DNA from: Punctularia strigosozonata HHB-11173 SS5
Lineage: Eukaryota > Basidiomycota > Agaricomycetes > Corticiales > Punctulariaceae
DNA: 64,000 nucleotides
Direction of reading: 5' to 3'
Assembly (NCBI RefSeq): GCF_000264995.1
Contig: NW_006767434.1
Location: 2,477,323-2,541,322 of the forward strand
Each line of letters begins with the position of its first letter. Position 1 is the first letter of the stretch. The notes under the pieces are model-generated. The model searched no databases. It worked only from the letters and a program-made list of their open reading frames with translations, and had not been told where the DNA came from. Positions 1 through 12,549 of this stretch are shown here, one piece after another. The position numbers and the translations under genes are program-made.

Positions 1-285
1 GCCTGGAAGAGGGCTGGGCTACTCGCACCCGAGCGGCGAGATCCATATCTTGAGCTCCGGTACCGCCGTCTCGTGCCCGGGCGAGGACGACGCGACCGAC
101 TCACAATGCACCATCGAGTCCGTACCCAACATCCTCGTGGGTAACATCGTGGACCATCTCGGACCCTACATTGACGGTGAGCATTCCTTGTGCCAACCCG
201 GCGTTAAGTGACGAATGAACATTGATTGCCGGTTCGCTTGTCGAACAGATATTTGGATGGGCACGGCGCTCGGGCAATGTTTGTA
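1..285 (+). CDS. C-terminal end of a class 3 lipase (5' part outside window)
   Basis: This is the last part of a gene that begins before the window. Reading frame 2 gives LGYSHPSGEIHILSSG, then CPGEDD, then SVPNILVGNIVDHLGPY. That order (LGY-H-SGE, CPG, SVP, DHLGPY) is the usual C-terminal end of secreted fungal class 3 lipases and feruloyl-esterase-like enzymes. A 72-nt intron (177-248, GTGAGC...CAG) joins DG to DIWMGTALGQCL and a TAG stop. The final His of the lipase triad is probably the H of DHLGPY. That follows from the family pattern; the nucleophile Ser and the Asp are not in the window. An extracellular esterase of another subfamily is possible. Confidence 0.55.
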
Positions 286-511
286 GAGATAGCATACAGG
301 CCCTTACTCATCGTGTATGAATATTTATGACCTGCATGTTTGTTCCGCACTTGACCTATTATATCTCTATCGTGGAAGTCCGGACAGAGGTTGTTAGATG
401 GCGATTGAATGAGAATGGAAAAGTGAGGTGATGATTATACGCAAATAACAGACGGCGACAGCGTGCGCTGCAAAGTAACCCGGGAATCACAGACGTGAGG
501 AGTGACACCGT
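286..511. other. Convergent 3' region between lipase and mS41 genes
   Basis: The two flanking genes converge on these 226 bp. I see no coding signal. The AT-rich stretch just after the lipase stop presumably carries both poly(A) signals. Confidence 0.4.
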
Positions 512-1078
512 CTATTGCTTTCGCCTTGACCGGATACGTTTGCCAAGTTGCACCGCTGGGCCCCATCTATGCGATACAAACGCTTCAATATCTGGCGGCT
601 AGCATATGGGAATGGGACATACCCTCTAATCTTTTTCTTGGGCTTGGGAGGGTACGCGAAGTCTTTCGGGTCATATCCCTGTCGAAACTTCTCCATGGCC
701 CACAGAATGTACCTAAAGTATACATCAAGTCGACAGTAAGGCGTGAGCAGGAGTGAGACGTCCGGAGATATATTGCACGAACTTGCGATCCTTGGTATCG
801 ACGTTGGCTGCGCGAAGCTCCGATCCTCCCATTCGCCAGAACTGCCTCCAGTCTCCAACATCCAGCTTCTCCTCTGCACCGCGTCCAATGCACTTCAGAA
901 AGGCCGCCGGGGAGGTGATGTTGCCTGCAGCAGACGTGTCGGATGTGTTGCAGTCGACCGTTGGAGGAGGCATACCTCGTACTGCCGGCACGGGTCGGAG
1001 AGAGGCCTGGCTTTTGTACGTCCTAACTAATGTTGCGAGTGCACGGTCCAACCGCCGCCAGTGGTTCAACAGCGACAT
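512..1078 (-). CDS. FYV4: Mitochondrial small-subunit ribosomal protein mS41 (Fyv4/IGR-motif family)
   Basis: This is a small three-exon gene (exons 1078-783, 712-623, 566-512; introns 70 and 56 nt) encoding 146 residues. The N-terminus MSLLNHWRRLDRALATLVRT is basic and hydroxylated like a mitochondrial presequence. The body carries SPAAFLKCIGRGAEEKL, the IGR motif that defines the family, followed after the first splice by DRKYILWAMEKFRQG and, after the second, by KKIRGWGPAVQLGKR. These are the conserved blocks of Fyv4/mS41, a subunit of the mitochondrial 37S ribosomal particle. The first donor reads GTTCGT and restores DRKYIL, which decides the splice. The second donor GTATGT replaces a run-on reading by the conserved RGWG end. 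The start ATG lies 175 bp from the divergent Mlp1/TPR start, so the two probably share a promoter. Confidence 0.8.
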
Positions 1079-1253
1079 CTAGGGGAAGGAACCGAGTCCC
1101 GCGGTTGACCGACAGCCAAGGACCTTTTCGTGGTCACGGTAGCGCGAAGCGAACTACAGCCACGCGCTTGGGCTCAACACCATTGTCCGATCACCACATT
1201 AGGCAGGCTGAGACGGACCGCGTCTTCGTCCAGCGCCCTACACCACCACGAAC
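1079..1253. promoter_or_regulatory. Bidirectional promoter, mS41 / Mlp1-TPR
   Basis: This 175-bp gap separates two divergent start codons. It must hold both 5' leaders and core promoters. I see no clear TATA box, as expected for housekeeping genes. Confidence 0.45.
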
Positions 1254-4200
1254 ATGAAGACGAGACGACGGACCAAGGCCGCTGCAGCTGCAGCAGGCGA
1301 CGACGATGACAACGCGTCTCAGGCCGGCACCGACGACGGCCAGGGGGTACTCAACATTACACTGCCGAACGACGTCGACATTGACTCTTTGGCAACACTT
1401 CTGCCTGATGTCTCCTTCACGTCGCTTACGCCCAGCGGCGCCGTGGCGCTGATGAAGCTCATTCAAACGCAAGCCATGATGGTGGACAACACTCAGCGTG
1501 AACTGGAGGAATGCAAGGCCGAGGGCGAGAAGAAGGACGTGGAACTCGATCAGGCTCTTCAAGACAAGGAAAATACCGCTCAAGAGCTTGAGACTGCTCT
1601 GCAGCTGGCGAATGACGAGTTGAAAACGGTGAAGGAGGAACGCGACAGACTCGGTGAGCCACCTTTTCCAGCTCCTGTCCGGTGACGGCACTAACAGACA
1701 ACCCCAGCCGCGTCCCAACACACCTTGCAATCCCAGGTTGCTTCCTACAACGCATCTCAGACCAGCTCGTCGACCGAGCTTGACACACTTCGGCATCGGC
1801 TGGACGACTCGGAACGTGAAAAGCGTGATCTTGTCGCGGTCATAACGCGTCTAAAAGAGGACATCACACAACGGGATGGTGAGCAGACACGTCACTGCCT
1901 TCGCAGCACTTGGGATCTCACACAGAGCACAGAGGAAATTCAGACGCTCCGCAGCAACCTCAAGCAAGCGCGTCAAGACCACCAGGCTCTTGAGAGCCAA
2001 GTTCGTGAATTACGGTCTACCGAGACTTCCACGAAGGTGAATTACCGCGACCTTTTTCCTAGATTCATACACTTACTGGTTTGTTCTCCAGTTCAAAATC
2101 GATTCTTTGGCGCAACAGCTGCAACTTGCCCAGTCCGAAGTCCAGCGCACTTCAACCGAGCTCAGCTCCAAGACGGAAGAGTTCGCCAAGTATCGTCGCG
2201 CGCGCCATGCAGAGATTACTCAGCTGCAGGCCAAGTATGATGCGCTACAACAAACTCACGGCCGCACAGAGAGCACGCTGAAGTCGCTCCAGACATCACA
2301 CGCCTCTCAGACCCACCAGCTTACTGCCGCACTTGCTCAGGTCGAGGACCTCAAAGTCAAGGTCGCCGAGCAGGACGCTCGCTACTCGAGCGAGGCCGCA
2401 GGGCTGAGAAGACTCGTAACGATGATGGAAGAGCGCGAGGCTGGTATGAAGATCATCGTCGACAACTACGAGGCTGAGTGGAGGAAGGTGGGCGACGCGC
2501 AAGAGAGGAAGGAAGCTTTGTTACGCGACGACATCGAGAGAGAAAGGCGACGGGCAGATGATGCCGAAAAGCGCCTTGAGCAAATGGAGAAGGTATTCGA
2601 GAAGATGGACCGCGGCGAACTGCCATTCCCCAGTGTCGCCAGCGGTGTGCCGCAGACACCGGGTACACCCGCAACACCGAGATATGCCGGGTCGCCCGAC
2701 GTTTTCATGCAGGGCATCATGGGTCTCAGCCCGACTGTCGCGATGGCTAGCAGGGCGCAGAGAAGCGGCAGGACCTTCACGGAAGTGTATGCGGAATACA
2801 TCAAGCTCCAAGAGGATTTCGCGAAGAAAACCTTCGAGTACGATCAGATGGAACGCACCCTTACCCAGGTGTTAGCACAAATTGAGGAACGGGTACGCAT
2901 CTGTGGCTCGTCTTCCTTCTACCGAGCTGATAGTTACTAGGCCCCGACTCTCGCTCAACAACGTGCCGAGCATGATCGCGCTATGGCCGAAGCCTCCCAG
3001 CTGGCTTCCCAGCTTGCTGACGCTCTAGCGGAGCGTGATAAGCAGACTGCTGCCGCCAAGGATTCCACTCAGAAGCTGAAGCAAAGCGTTCAGGAGAACG
3101 AGATCCTTCAACAACAACTAGATGACCTTGGGCGTCAAGTCCGGACGCTGCTCAGAGAGCTCGGTCGGCTACAAGACCCGACTATTCCACCAGATGAAGA
3201 ACTCGCCCAAGATGAATCCACCGCGCCTGCTGAGAACATTGAGCAGGTCATCACCAACAACCTTGTTCTCTTCCGATCCATCAGCGGACTGCAGGAACAG
3301 AATCAGAAGCTGCTCAAGATCGTCCGCGAGCTTGGTTACAAGATGGAAAACGAAGAGAAGGAGTATCGTGAACGCATGGAGCAGGAGCAGAACGAAGCGG
3401 TGGTCGAAGCCATGGAGATGATCCAGACCCTCGAAGCACGGTTGGAGGCGCAGAGGAAGAGCCACGAGACGACTCTGCAGGCCTACATCAAGGAACGGGA
3501 TTCGTTGAAGGCAATGCTTGGTCGATCGTCACATGTCGGTCCTTCGTTGCCAAACGGCGAAGCTGCTCAGATAAACGGCGTTGTCCCCGATTCCTCCGAT
3601 CACGCCAGGGAACTGGCAGAGATGAGGGAGCGTTATGAGTCTACACAGACGGACCTTGTTGCTGACGCGGAGCGCAATCGTGAGCAACTGGCTGTTGTTG
3701 AGCGCGATGCTGACCGAGCCCGTGCCGAACTCGCTCGGCTGAGCGCGCGTGCTGAGATTTTGGAAGGTATGTGACTCTTTGTGCTCGGCATGGTTAGATT
3801 TTCATAGCGTGTTATCCGCAGAACGTCTGCGTATCTCCAACGACCAATATCAGCAAAAGGTTCATGAGCTCGATGCCCTGTCTGATCGTCATCAGCGCCT
3901 GTACGAGCAATGCACCCGCTATGACATCGAGTGCAATAGGGCTACAGAGGATCTTGCGCTCGTTGCGTCCAAGCTCGAAGAAATGCGCAATGAGAACGCC
4001 AATCTCCGCGCTGAGAAGGCTATCTTGCAGGTGATTGACATGCACAGCGTCGTCAACTTGATGCTGAAGCATCCCAAACAGGACATTCAAGACAGACTTT
4101 CTGAAGAAAATAAGACCTTGTCACTCAATGTTGACCATTTCTCCAAACTTGTGACAAACATTCAGAAAATGCAGAATGACCTGGAGCGCTCCGGAGAGAA

Positions 4201-7200
4201 CGATCGTCGTCGACTGGAGGCACAGATCCAGATGATGGAGACCCAAGTGTGAGTGCTTTCCGCGTCTCGCGCGTCACACAATTGAACGAACCGGGTTATA
4301 GACTCGATCTACGTACTCAGCTCACCCAGGAACGGGACACTGTTCGCCATCTGACACTGCAGAAGGACCTTGAGCTTCGCGACCTACATGCGAAGGTTGA
4401 AAAGGCGGTAAGCCGAACTCGTGAAGTTCGCTGTCGGCAAGATTTTGATTCGTCTCGCAGCACCAAGAACTGAGTAAAACTCGGGAATCATTGATCGGTG
4501 CTGAGACGAGCAAGAAGCACCTTGAGGAGCGCGTGGAAGATTTGAGCAAACAACTCCAGGGCAACCAAGAGAAGCTTGCTGTGTACGAGCGTCGAAGTGA
4601 CGGAGTTCCCGCACAACAAATGCATGCAGGAATGAGCCGGGAGGAGCAACTTGAAGCTGAAGTGGCAGAGCTCCGGTGCGCATGACTATAGGATTGATCT
4701 CGTAGCTGCCGTACTGATGACCTAATCTCAGATCTTCATTGAAGGTAGCGCAAGTTGAGTTGACAAATGCCCGCAACCATGTGCAACAGTTCCAGGAGAT
4801 CAGCCAAGCCAGCGAGTCTGCGCTGGCGTCTCTGAGCTCCACGTTTGACGAGTACAAGACGTCTTCTGAGGCTCAAATAGCCAAGCATGAGGTAAAATCT
4901 CAGTATCATTATCTGCTCAGAGTTCTCATGAAACTATCGTAGGCGGAGTATACAGCAATGAACGAGAAGCTGCACGCCGTACAACAGGAGCTTGCGCAAG
5001 CCTCTCAGAAGTATACTGAACTCAAGTCCTCTTACGATTCGGATCGAGCGGCATGGGCCTCGGATAAGAAGACGCTCGAGGACACCATTGTCGATATGAG
5101 CACTTCTGAGAAACACTCCGAGAGCGACCGGGTGCTCTTCGAAGCGGAGCTCCGTCAACAGCAGGATCGTGTCAAGGCATGTCGGTACAATCGACCCCAT
5201 GTGGCGAGATGCTGACGGCTGCTGTAGGCTGCCGAAGATCGGTACTCTAGGGAAGTGATCGCTCACGCAGAAACCATCAAGGCACTAGAAACTGCCAAAG
5301 CTCAGCTTTCGACAGCTCAGAACAAGGCTACAGAAGGTGTCGCTGCCGCTGAGACCGCAAAAGCAAATCTCATTGCGTCGGAGAATAGCTGGAAGCAACA
5401 GAAGGCGGCGCTGGAGAAGGAGATTGCGGACCTCGCTGCTCGGTAAGGCTTTGTGATCTTTCGCTATTGCTCTAGCGCATACTCAATGCTATTCAGCTGC
5501 AAGGACCTCACTAGTCAGAATGACACCCTCCATCATCATCTTGAGTCAGTTAGCACGCAGGCCACGCGCATCAGGCAAGCCGCGGACGCCTCGGCTCCAG
5601 TCTCGGAAGACGATCAATCCGACGACACCGATTCGAAATTGTCCGAATTGCGATCTGTGGTCGCATACCTTCGGAAGGAGAAGGAGATAGTGGATCTACA
5701 GCTTGAACTCAGCAAGCAGGAATGTCTGAGACTGAAGTCCCAGATTGAGCATCTCTCTCAGACACTTCAAGAAACTAGGCAGGCGTTATCGGAGGTATGG
5801 TGGATGGTTGATCATGATACATGCATGCTAACCGTTTGCCCCAGGAACGCGAACGGGCGGTTGATGCAGCAGCGTCGCAAGCTCAGCACGCGGAGCTACT
5901 AGAAAAGATCAATCAGTTGACTATTCTTCGCGAGAGCAATGCAACATTAAGAGCTGAATCGGAAGCCAACGCTCGACGCGCACGCGATCTGGATTTGAAA
6001 CTTCAACGACTCACAACAGAGTTGGAGCCCGCTAAGGAGGAAGCTCGCCTTGCTCAAGCGGAACTGTCGGCTCGAGATGCTCAGCTACAACGTCTTCAGG
6101 AAGAGAACAAGAAATGGCAGGAACGCAATTCGCAGTTACTGACTAAGGTGAGTGTTACGTTCTGGAAGTTAGCTAATGTTTACCTGGCAACGCAGTACGA
6201 TCGTATCGATCCTGCCGAAGTACAATCTCTGAAGGAGGAGATTGAACAGCTGAAAAAGGAGAAAGAACAGGCAGTATCCGAGCAGGAGCAGCGATTAGCA
6301 CAGGTAGGCCGTCAGGGAGTCCCGAAACGACTCCGTATTAACCCAATGACCACAGTTGAGCAAGATCCAGGAAAGCTACACGAAGCTCAAAGATGCCGCG
6401 CAGCACAACAACGGAGTATTCAAGAAGAGGATGGCTGCCGCTCAGGAGAAGGAGGTCCAACTCACCAAGACCATATCTGATCTACAGACTCAGGTTGAGG
6501 CATTGACTTCTCGCTACAATGACGAGCAGGCCGGCGGCGCTGAAGAACTAAAACGACTTCAAGATCAGATATCTAAGATCAATCAAGAGAAGGCGGCCTT
6601 AGAAGCCGCTCTCAACGAGGCTAAGAACGCTGCCTCGGGTCCTATCGGTGATTCCGCAGAACTTCAGTCAACCATTGTGGGTTTAATTCTCGTCTGGTTT
6701 TGTGACACGATTTGACTCAATTGCAGGCTGAGCTCCGGGAGGAACGCGATCGTTTGCTCAAGGAGAAGGAAACGTGGCTATCACATGCGCCTAGTGAACC
6801 CAGTGGAGATATCGCTGGTTCTGGACAGCAGTGGCAGGCCGAGAGAGATGAACTGATCAAAGCTCGTGATGAGGCTGTCTCGCAAGCACAAGTGAGAGAC
6901 AATGTTGTTTATTTCGAAGTGTTCTCAATCGCGTCCGCTAGGTGGCGCAAGCGAATGCGCAGAAAGCGCTTGAAGAGATAAAAAATGTCAAATCTCAGAG
7001 CGTATGTGATGCATCTAGAGCCTATGTCGAATACTTACGCTTGTTCCAGGATAAGTTCCAGGCTCGGATCAGAGAGTTGATGAAGCACCGGCAAGCAGAC
7101 TCCGAAAAAGCTGCGTCGCAGCAGGAAGCGGCGGTCGCAGCGGCGGTCCAGCAGGCAAGAGCGGAAGCCCAAGCATCAACACCGGCTCCACCTGTCGAAG

Positions 7201-7961
7201 CACTTCTTGCGAAGCACGCAGAAGAGTTAAAAGCCCTGGAGAGCCGTCTCAACGAGAAACATGCCGCGGAACTCAAGACTGCAGTCGACAATGCTGTCGC
7301 CGAAGCCAAGAAACATTCGCCACCGACTGCCACAGACGGCGACCGCGACGCTGCTATAGCCCAAGCACTTGCCAAGGCTTCCGAGGAATTCGAGGCGAAA
7401 CTCAAGGCCGAGATCGAGTCCGCCACTGAACGTGGGCGCTTGGAATCTGCAGCGAAATCCAGGCTGAAGGACCAGCAGCTGACGAAGGTGCAATCCAAGG
7501 TGAAGGAGCTGGAAGCCCGCATCGTAGAATGGAAAAACGCCGGAATTTTACCCGAGGATGCGACGGTGTCTCCGACCAAGCCGAACACCGCTACGGCACC
7601 TGCTACCAAGCCACCGACAGCGACAGCGCCAGCTGCAACCCGCAAGCAATCCGTGAACGCTGCCGCCGGAGGATCCGCTCCAGCAGCGCCCCCAGCAGCC
7701 GGTAGGGGTCGAGGTGCGGCGCCTGGGCGTGGAGCTCGTGGGGCCGCGCGTGGTGGAGCGGCCGGCAGAGGGGCATCCGCGGCGGCGGCGGCAGCAGCAG
7801 CAGCAGCCACTCCTACATCGGGGTTGGCGATCGCTGGCGCTGCGGGTAAACGGGCGCGGGAGGATGGAGAAGCATCTGATGATTCCGGCACTAAACGGTT
7901 GAAACCTGCTGATGGCGCCGCCGCCAAACCTGTAACTTTACGCAGACCACCAGCAACATAG
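1254..7961 (+). CDS. MLP1: Nuclear pore basket protein, Mlp1/Mlp2/TPR family
   Basis: A 19-exon gene encodes about 1924 residues, the usual size for TPR/Mlp proteins of the nuclear basket, which help mRNA quality control and export. Exons: 1254-1653, 1708-1878, 1933-2036, 2092-2892, 2941-3766, 3822-4030, 4082-4248, 4302-4407, 4461-4675, 4732-4891, 4943-5176, 5228-5442, 5497-5794, 5845-6147, 6196-6303, 6356-6676, 6727-6891, 6942-7001, 7050-7961. Almost the whole protein is heptad coiled coil. Family blocks are visible, such as AQIEERAPTLAQQR (made by the exon 4/5 splice), RCKDLTSQNDTLHHHLES and YDRIDPAEVQSL. The intron at 5177-5227 appears to use a GC donor. The C-terminus is an RG/Ala-rich, disordered tail followed by a KR-type basic patch (AAGKRAREDGE) that may be a nuclear localisation signal. 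Start: first ATG of a short N-terminal Lys/Arg-rich region. Confidence 0.9.
7778..7808 (+). repeat. GCG/GCA microsatellite encoding poly-Ala
   Basis: A pure Ala-codon run (GCG then GCA repeats) in the last exon of the Mlp1/TPR gene encodes about ten Ala residues next to an RG-rich segment. Its length is likely to vary between strains. Confidence 0.7.
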
Positions 7962-8222
7962 CATATCCATCCACGCATGTATTCATAGCTGTTTTCAGAT
8001 TTGTGTTATATAATGTGACTGCATGGTAGATCCTGTAATCCGCTCGTAAATCGCGTTCGACGTGAAGTACATGAGCATCGTTAAAGCAAACCGATAGCGT
8101 TCAAATAGATAGATAACATGTAAGATGACCAGAGCGATGAGATGGCAGGAAAAAAACAGAGCAAAGCATCGGGCAGTACAATGAGAACTCGACGGGTACG
8201 GGAAGGAAAGCGATGCAAAGGT

Positions 8223-11200
8223 TTAATCAATCCGAGATAATCTGCGAGAAATGGTCTTACCGTTCACGGCAGCTTTCAAAGCTCGCCGCACAACGGCGAA
8301 GGAGTTACGTCCTTCTTCGTCTTCTGCTCGGGCATCCACCCCCGGAGGGGACATGATGCCCAACTCGTCCACAGAGACGGCCTTCAAATAGTCATCACTT
8401 GACACTGGCGGGGGCATAGGGCGCCGAGAAGAGTTAACATTGAAACGTTTGCCGTGTCTCTTGGGGGGGATTGGAACGGTCAGGTGGTTATGCCCGGTAG
8501 GAGCGGTATTGTTGGATTGATATCCAGCACCAACGCGTTTCACGCCCGACGTTGCCATGAGGAATCGATCATAGACCGTCTCGAGCTGTCGACGAGCGGG
8601 TGTGTCCGGTATGGGTGGACGTTCGGTAGCTGGTCTGGGAGGATAAGGGTCGACATGCAGGGGTGATGCGGTTAGACTGTTCATCTCCTTGAGCATTGAA
8701 CTATCTGGAGTGAACGTGTCTTGGGCTCCGGGGGTTCGAGGTTCCGCGACGAATAGTTTCCGATCCACAACGGCCGACAATGGCAGGGAAGGTTTGGCCG
8801 GAGATGTAGATACTATAACAGAATGAGCGTGCGCAGGAATGGAACATTGTACAAGTTGCGCTTCTTACCTCGTTCGAGTTCCAAATTCAGCCATTCCTTA
8901 GGTGCTATATGCTTTTGCAGTAGATCACCCTGAGACCGCCAACGATCCTTGCGTTTCGATGGGGACTCCAAGTCAATCTCCGTAGAACGCGACACCTCGG
9001 AAGGTTTGGGAGAACGCGTGACGATGGTGTATCTGCGAGGCCGAGGCGGCGTTGCGGTTGTATTGGGTGAAGCGAAGTGCACGCTGCTCTCCTCCAGGAT
9101 AGTTGATGGTTCAGGGGTAGCAAGGTCCGATGACCGAGGCGAAGCCGTTGAGGGGAAGTAGGATGTGTTGAATGAGCCGTCCTCATAACCGTCCACAAAA
9201 ATCTGATTTGCAGCCAGGGGTTTGCGTGGAAGTCGCGAGGAACGGTTTGAACGCGTTTGAGATCGTGAGAGAGACAATTGCCTGGAAGGTGGAGCGACAG
9301 GCAGTACAGGAGCCGCGTGCGTGCTGCTCAAGACGAAATTCTGCGACGCATCCTGTACTACCCCTGACGTAGCCTGTATCAGCGTTCATCCCAGAAAAAA
9401 AGGCAATCTACTTACTCTCAATATTTTGCATCCATGCTGTCATGCGGTCCTCCACCGTGGCTGCGTCAGACTCTGCGTCAACGGGAGCACCCGCTAGTGC
9501 ACCCAGTGCGGCTCGAGACGTCGCTGAGCTTCACGTCAGTACTCAGCTTCAGTTCAGTATGACATAGCTTTACCATGACGGATGACTGCATCACCCCAGT
9601 CCTCATCATCACTGGTCCCCACAGAAAGTCTTGGATTGGGTCGTTTTGCGACGTGACTGATCTGATTCAAGGAAGACTTGTACGATCGCGCAGTCTTCTC
9701 AGCCAGTTGACCTATGGATGCCTTGAAACTCTGCTTGAACATATTCAGAGAGGTGTCAACATTTGGCCGCGGAAGGACGCCGGTGGTATCGTCCATATGG
9801 ATAAAGCTGGAATCTGATAGGGTATAAGGTTAACTCATGGATCGAATCCGTGGAATTACGTTGACTTACCCCCCGAGTTCACATCCTGAGGCAAATCGCC
9901 TTTCGCGAGTTTCTCCTGACCGGAGAGCAGGAAAGCTTGCAGGCACCTCTGCGTCTCCTTCTCCTGTCGAAGAGATCCCAATCCCGTGTTCACCGTCGAG
10001 GGGGTCGACGGTTTGGAAGCATCCTGTTCGGGAGCGACGATCTCCGTCGTGGCATCCTCTTCAGAATGCTCCCGTCCAAATTCAATCTCGCTCTCCACTT
10101 CGAGCTCAATCGACATTTCCCGTAGTCGCTCCCTAGCGTTAGCCCATTCTGCGATGCGCGATCGGACTGAGTCCGAGACGCTGACATTAGGATTAGAACG
10201 TGAATGGGAAAACGAGCTGCTGGGTAACTCGGCCGGAGCGTCGCCATCTTCATCTTCCATGACCTTCGAAGACACTGCTATCTTCTTCCCCTTCGTCGTT
10301 GGGTCCGCAACACCATGCCTTCGCGACGTCCGGCCAGCTTTCTTCCTGTCGGCTGTCTTCGGTGAGGAGTTCGCACTCATATTCTCCTTGTTTCGCATCG
10401 ATCTTTGGTCTGATCTGGAGGCGAGTATATCCACCGAGGAGTCGGCCGCGCTGGATGGTGACGTCGCTATCCTTGGACCCAGCGGTCTACGAAGAACATC
10501 TCGACTCTTCGTTGTGAGGAGGACAGCATTCTCCTTCTGTGTACTTGATTGCGTGAGGATTGATCTTTCCTCTTTGATGGGTGTAGGAATAACTGGCGGC
10601 AGTTTCTTGAACACAGACACGGCTTCGCGTCTCACGTGGCCTCCCAATTCCTGGGTAGAGGTCATGGGCTTCAACTGATTCTTATACCCATCATGCAGAG
10701 CGGCATTGGAACGGGTAGCAGAAAGGACGGGTATTCCCGATCGTTTGGGTCGTAAGGATGGTTTCGGTTTGAGCGCAGGGCGCAGGACAGCAAGGAGGGC
10801 TGCATCATCTTCGTTGCTCTCTGCGTATTTCCGCTTCGCTTGTTCTGATAGTACATCGCATGAGCATTTGCCGGCGAAAGCATGATTGGTCTAACCTTTC
10901 ACAGCAAGAACTTTCGATTGTGTCGCACCAAGAGCAAGCCCGCCCCCATGCTCGGCACTGGCCCGGGACCTCTCAGGTTGCGACACGGGCTTTGCGGTCG
11001 CAGGAAGAGCTCCGTCTACGTCACGGGAACCAGGTAACATGTCGTTCAGCTTGGATGGCGATTCTCGTTCTCTGACGGGACCGGATAACATGTAGTTCTC
11101 CTTGCGTTCCCTGGGCTTGGTGCGCGCGCCTCGTCCACGGGTGGACCACGGTGATATGATGTCCACAACACTCGGCGAACCAGCACCTTTGCCTGACAGT

Positions 11201-12549
11201 CCCATGACACGGGAGATGCTCTCGGATTTCTCTGATAATCCGATCAGTATGGCAGTTCGTGTAGTGCGTATAAATTACTTGCTGTGTGCCACTTTATTCG
11301 TTGTTCTTTGACTAACATCCTGGAGTTCTTGAGACCAGTAAGGATCTTGGAATGCGCCGACGGCCGTGCAACGGAGATCCGCATTGGGTGCAAGCATACG
11401 TCGGAGCATGCTCTCAACACCGGAACTGATGTTCCATTGTCCAACCCACTTTCCGCGTATCTGCGTCGTCAAACATCGTGAGCGTGATGCAGATAGGCTA
11501 CGCGAAGCATACTCACAGTACGTCCCCAATAGGCTTCAAGCTCAGTCTTCGTACTAAATTGCTCCCCTTCTTCGTACTCGAAGGGAGTCCGGCCCACCAG
11601 GAGCTCAAAAAATGTTATCCCGAGTGACCAGACGTCGGACTTGCGTGTATCATGCTTAAGGCCTCGCGCGCGTTCGGGGGATAAATACTGAGATATGAAC
11701 GGCAAGACAATCAGTCATGCTCAGTGTGAAGATGATCCGAAAACAACCTCTGGTGTGCCATAGCTCACGGAGCTGATGAACGCTTCCGAAGATTTGGGGT
11801 TATACTGCTCTGCAAAGCCGAAGTCGACAAGTGTTGGCACGTTAGTCTCAGAAAGAAGAATATTGGCTGGCCTGCGATTGGGACAAGTGTCAGTATTAGT
11901 TCATGCATATGCGCTATGAATCCTACTTGATATCATTGTGAACCACGCCCCGTTTATGCAGATAGACGATGCCTGACAGAAGCGACTGCATCCAGGGCTT
12001 AGCACGTGACTCGGGCAATTCCACGGGTATAAGCCGAGGCAAGTACGCCCTAAATGTATGTTCAACGATGTCAAACCAGAATAGTTGGAGGAAGGAGCGC
12101 ACATGGTTATCAATGCGTAAGATGGGGTGATAATAAATGAGTAAAAAGGAACGATAGATGGATGGGGGTCGTCATTGAAGGAGCGGACGATCTTCATCTC
12201 ATTCCATCTTAGAGGGCGCGGGCGTTAGCTTTGTCCGCAGAGAATCACGGACATAGAGCACATACAAGGATCCTACGCGAGCGGATGCTGTCTTACTCTT
12301 GTTGCGATGGACGAGCTTGACCGCGACTTTCGCGTCCGATAACTTGTCGTGGCCGCTTCGTGGCCGGCACAACCATACACTCCCCCAATTTCCAAAGCCG
12401 ATCTTGGCCACCGAGTCAGTTGTTGTACTACGAAGCTCAGCCAGGCATCCAGAGCCCACCTCGTTGACAAAGTGCAGTTTCTGCGCCAGAGTCTGGTCGG
12501 AGATGGAGAAGACGTCCGTTGCGCCGGGAGGGGGCAGCGGGGGGTCCAT
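8223..12549 (-). CDS. Long-tailed Ser/Thr protein kinase, fungal
   Basis: Thirteen exons give about 1211 residues: 12549-12460, 12402-12266, 12207-12103, 12049-11927, 11871-11748, 11687-11517, 11460-11317, 11229-10896, 10844-9870, 9813-9574, 9523-9416, 9363-8869, 8812-8223. The kinase domain fills residues 25-297: GFGNWGSVW (P-loop), VAVKLV (ATP-binding Lys), LWNEMKIVRSF (alpha-C Glu), HNDIKPANILL (catalytic loop, HND in place of HRD), DFGFAE and GTPEYLSPER (activation/APE segment). All catalytic residues are present. The remaining 900 residues are low-complexity, Ser/Pro/basic and probably regulatory. Intron 7 (11316-11230, 87 nt) has the least certain acceptor. The ATG at 12549 starts MDPPLPPPG. 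An in-frame upstream non-ATG extension was not used. I cannot place it in a named yeast kinase family. Confidence 0.82.

Noticed and set aside
7022-7978. A 318-residue minus-strand frame opposite the Mlp1/TPR tail
   Set aside because: It is the shadow of a GC-rich, low-complexity coding region on the plus strand.
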